A stretch of 64,000 nucleotides of DNA from Chitinophagaceae bacterium (lineage in GTDB: Bacteria > Bacteroidota > Bacteroidia > Chitinophagales > Chitinophagaceae). The notes under the pieces were generated by a model, which saw only the letters and a program-made list of their open reading frames with translations, had not been told where the DNA came from and made no database searches. Below, piece by piece: positions 62,592-64,000 of the stretch. Position numbers and translations under genes: made by a program. The DNA lies in assembly GCA_016710745.1 (NCBI GenBank), contig JADJVB010000015.1:1-64000 (forward strand), written 5' to 3'. Each line of letters begins with the position of its first letter. Position 1 is the stretch's first letter.

Positions 62592-63533
62592 TCAGCGGCT
62601 GGCCTGTTGTGTCTTCATGTTTTCAATTAGAATTCCAATGCCATCTTTAGGTGCTGTTGCCGTAATGCCAAATCGCTTCTCAAATTTTGTGCTATCGAAT
62701 ATATAATCCTGTTCATATTGGTAGATCATCTCCGGAAACTCTATCATTATCGGTATAAATAATCCAAGTATTTTTATCAACCAAACAGGGATAGTTTGAA
62801 TGTTGGCGGCTACCTTGAGTTCATCAGCAATTAACTGAATCCATTGCCGATTCGTCAATAACTCTTTTGTTGTGGGCACATGCCATACCTGGTTATAGGC
62901 ATCAATTGTGTTTCCAAGTAAGGCTGTTGCCCTGGCTGCATCAGGTGTATAGGTATAGGTATGAATTTTGTTGATGTTCCCAAATGCCTGTGCTTTTTTC
63001 CCTTTTATAAAATTATCAACAACCATCATATTCAAGGCGCTATTTTTATTATCAGGCCCGTAGAAATCAGCTGATCTTGCTATTAGTGCGGTTAAGGTAC
63101 TCTTTTCTACCTCATTCATGATCATCTCATGCAGTTGTTGCCTTACCTCTCCTTTTTTACTCGGAGCATGAATTGGGGAAGTTTCAGTCATATGAGGTAT
63201 TGCCGATTTATCATACATATACATATTATCGAAGAACACAAGTTTTACATGATGCGTCTTACACGCATTAATTACTTCATTCAAAAAACGTGGCCAGGTA
63301 TTTTGCCATACACGTAGCTTATATTCGAAGCCAATAACAACATAAACTACTTCACTTCCGGCTATTGCTTTGTCAATTTGGGTTAGATCATTTAGATCTA
63401 TTGGGTAAAGTTCATCTGTATCATTTACCTTTTTGGGGTTTCTGCTTACCAGGCGAATTTTATTGGTATGGTTCTTTAATTCCAGGGCTAATGGTAATCC
63501 AATAGCTCCTCCTGATCCCAGTATTGTTTGCAT
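62592..63533 (-). CDS. NAD(P)-dependent epimerase/dehydratase (SDR) family protein
   Basis: Extended SDR with a Rossmann fold, 313 residues. Nucleotide site ILGSGGAIGLPLALEL (G-x-G/A-x-x-G type), then EVVYVVIGFEYKLRVWQNTW and LVFFDNMYMYDKS, where the catalytic Tyr of the YxxxK motif is not obvious; FDNMYMYDKS may carry it. Later SADFYGPDNKNS and TYTPDAARATALL are typical of the SDR group. It contains no signal peptide, although a hydrophobic C-terminal helix (VWLIKILGLFIPIMIEF) is visible. Substrate unknown. It lies between the iron operon and the IS21 end, transcribed toward the operon. The last in-frame residues (QQASR) are just before an A/T-rich spacer. Confidence 0.8.
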   Translation of the reverse strand: MQTILGSGGAIGLPLALELKNHTNKIRLVSRNPKKVNDTDELYPIDLNDLTQIDKAIAGSEVVYVVIGFEYKLRVWQNTWPRFLNEVINACKTHHVKLVFFDNMYMYDKSAIPHMTETSPIHAPSKKGEVRQQLHEMIMNEVEKSTLTALIARSADFYGPDNKNSALNMMVVDNFIKGKKAQAFGNINKIHTYTYTPDAARATALLGNTIDAYNQVWHVPTTKELLTNRQWIQLIADELKVAANIQTIPVWLIKILGLFIPIMIEFPEMIYQYEQDYIFDSTKFEKRFGITATAPKDGIGILIENMKTQQASR

Positions 63534-63560
63534 ATTGATTGCTTATATAGGTAATTTGGA

Positions 63561-63606
63561 AAATCCGGTGATACTGACCACCTAAATCCGGTGCAAACTG
63601 ACCACC
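63561..63606. repeat. Tandem terminal repeats of the IS21 element
   Basis: Repeat 1 (63561-63582) and repeat 2 (63584-63606) share ATCCGGTG and ACTGACCACC with a small internal difference (ATACTG against CAAACTG). Confidence 0.8.
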
Positions 63607-63666
63607 CTAAGTTAACTGCCCTTTGTCTGCATTAAAAGGTTGTTTTTCTTTGTTAAAAGTAACTGT

Positions 63667-64000
63667 TTATTTGTTGTTGTCTTCTGTTTTCTTATTCCAT
63701 TTTCTTCTGAGTGATTCTCCTTTTAGTTCTATACGCTGTGTGTTGTTGATTATCCTGTCAAGGATAGCATCTGCTACTGTTTTTTCTCCAATTACTTCGT
63801 GCCATTGTTTAACGGGTAGTTGTGATGTGAAGATGGTTGAGCGTTTGCCGTGTCGGTCTTCAATAATTTCCAGTAAAGAAGCTCTGCTTGGTTGATCGAA
63901 AGGCTGTATGCCAAAGTCATCGAGTATAAGCAGGTCCTGTCTTTCTATTTTGGCTAAATCCCTGATAGCAGATCCATCAGCTTTTGCCATTTTGAGTTGA
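63667..64000 (-). CDS. istB: IS21-family helper ATPase IstB (partial, 5' end outside the window)
   Basis: AAA+ helper of the IS21 transposase IstA. Visible part: LLILDDFGIQPFDQPSRASL with Walker B (LLILDDFG), LEIIEDRHGKRSTIFTSQLP (the sensor region), VKQWHEVIGEKTVADAILDR and IELKGESLRRKW. The frame is open to the window edge; upstream of the internal Met (63990) it reads QLK, as in full-length IstB, so the coding sequence continues beyond base 64000. Walker A is not in view. The stop at 63667 is about 60 bp from the terminal repeats. Confidence 0.92.
   Translation of the reverse strand, partial: QLKMAKADGSAIRDLAKIERQDLLILDDFGIQPFDQPSRASLLEIIEDRHGKRSTIFTSQLPVKQWHEVIGEKTVADAILDRIINNTQRIELKGESLRRKWNKKTEDNNK

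Larger units (their letters stand above)
63557..64000. mobile_element. One end of an IS21-family insertion sequence (continues past the window)
   Basis: The terminal region starts near 63557 (TGGAAAATCC). It contains two 22-23-base direct repeats with the core ACTGACCACC (63561-63582 and 63584-63606), the multiple terminal repeats that IS21 transposases bind. The istB gene follows on the minus strand. istA should lie beyond base 64000. No target duplication can be checked with one end only. Confidence 0.85.

Overview
The window reads as a chromosomal segment of a Bacteroidota bacterium, most likely family Chitinophagaceae or a close relative. Reasons: type IX secretion (T9SS) substrates of both sorting types, a PorP/SprF partner, paired DUF1573 proteins, a DUF6702 protein, a fused branched-chain-type E1 dehydrogenase, tryptophan 2,3-dioxygenase, and repeated Bacteroidota-type -7 promoter elements (TAnnTTTG) upstream of genes on both strands. 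No tRNA, rRNA or CRISPR array was recognised.

Bases 1-7,000 are accessory. The end of a heavy-metal RND efflux system (outer-membrane/TolC-like tail, CusB-like adaptor) and a Zn/Cd/Pb-type P1B-ATPase are present, but all are broken by about a dozen frameshifts. They are followed by a hairpin-rich gene-poor stretch, a 49-codon small ORF with a UUCG terminator, a broken DUF6876 gene (a family known from Bacteroidota integrative conjugative elements, ICEs), and two unknown conserved genes. This looks like the remains or edge of an ICE carrying metal resistance.

Bases 7,383-57,600 are mostly core genome: galK, a formylglycine-generating enzyme, a small Smr protein (one base short), CvfB, a DEAD-box helicase, recG (frameshifted and apparently lacking its wedge domain), a large type-B T9SS adhesin next to its PorP/SprF partner, a coiled-coil protein behind a palindromic operator candidate, a GlcD-type oxidase, a sodium/solute symporter, a LysM glucosaminidase, hpt, a von Willebrand protein, grpE-dnaJ, an RlmI-type methyltransferase, an almost passenger-free T9SS mini-protein, peroxiredoxin, two DUF1573 genes, E1 dehydrogenase, PhzF, YebC, a beta-barrel, tryptophan dioxygenase, cysteine desulfurase, glmM, two tandem LTA-synthase-family enzymes (both frameshifted), PAP2, a CNNM/CorC protein, DUF6702 opposite HupE, an M1 peptidase, a MORN-like protein and a VPS10/BNR propeller protein.

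Bases 57,821-64,000 again look accessory: a fusion of intradiol-dioxygenase-like and thioredoxin-like domains, then a compact redox operon (four-helix DUF2231-like protein, di-haem b-type membrane protein, ten-haem cytochrome c, and a ferritin-like/VIT iron transporter) behind a Crp/Fnr-like palindrome, then an epimerase and the end of an IS21-family element with IstB running off the window. The redox/iron operon is the best candidate for an undescribed system.

Many genes carry single-base deletions in A or T homopolymers. Where I could reconstruct them, restoring one base re-opens the frame exactly, so assembly error is the leading explanation outside the first 5.6 kb. In the first 5.6 kb the density is several times higher, so real decay is also possible.
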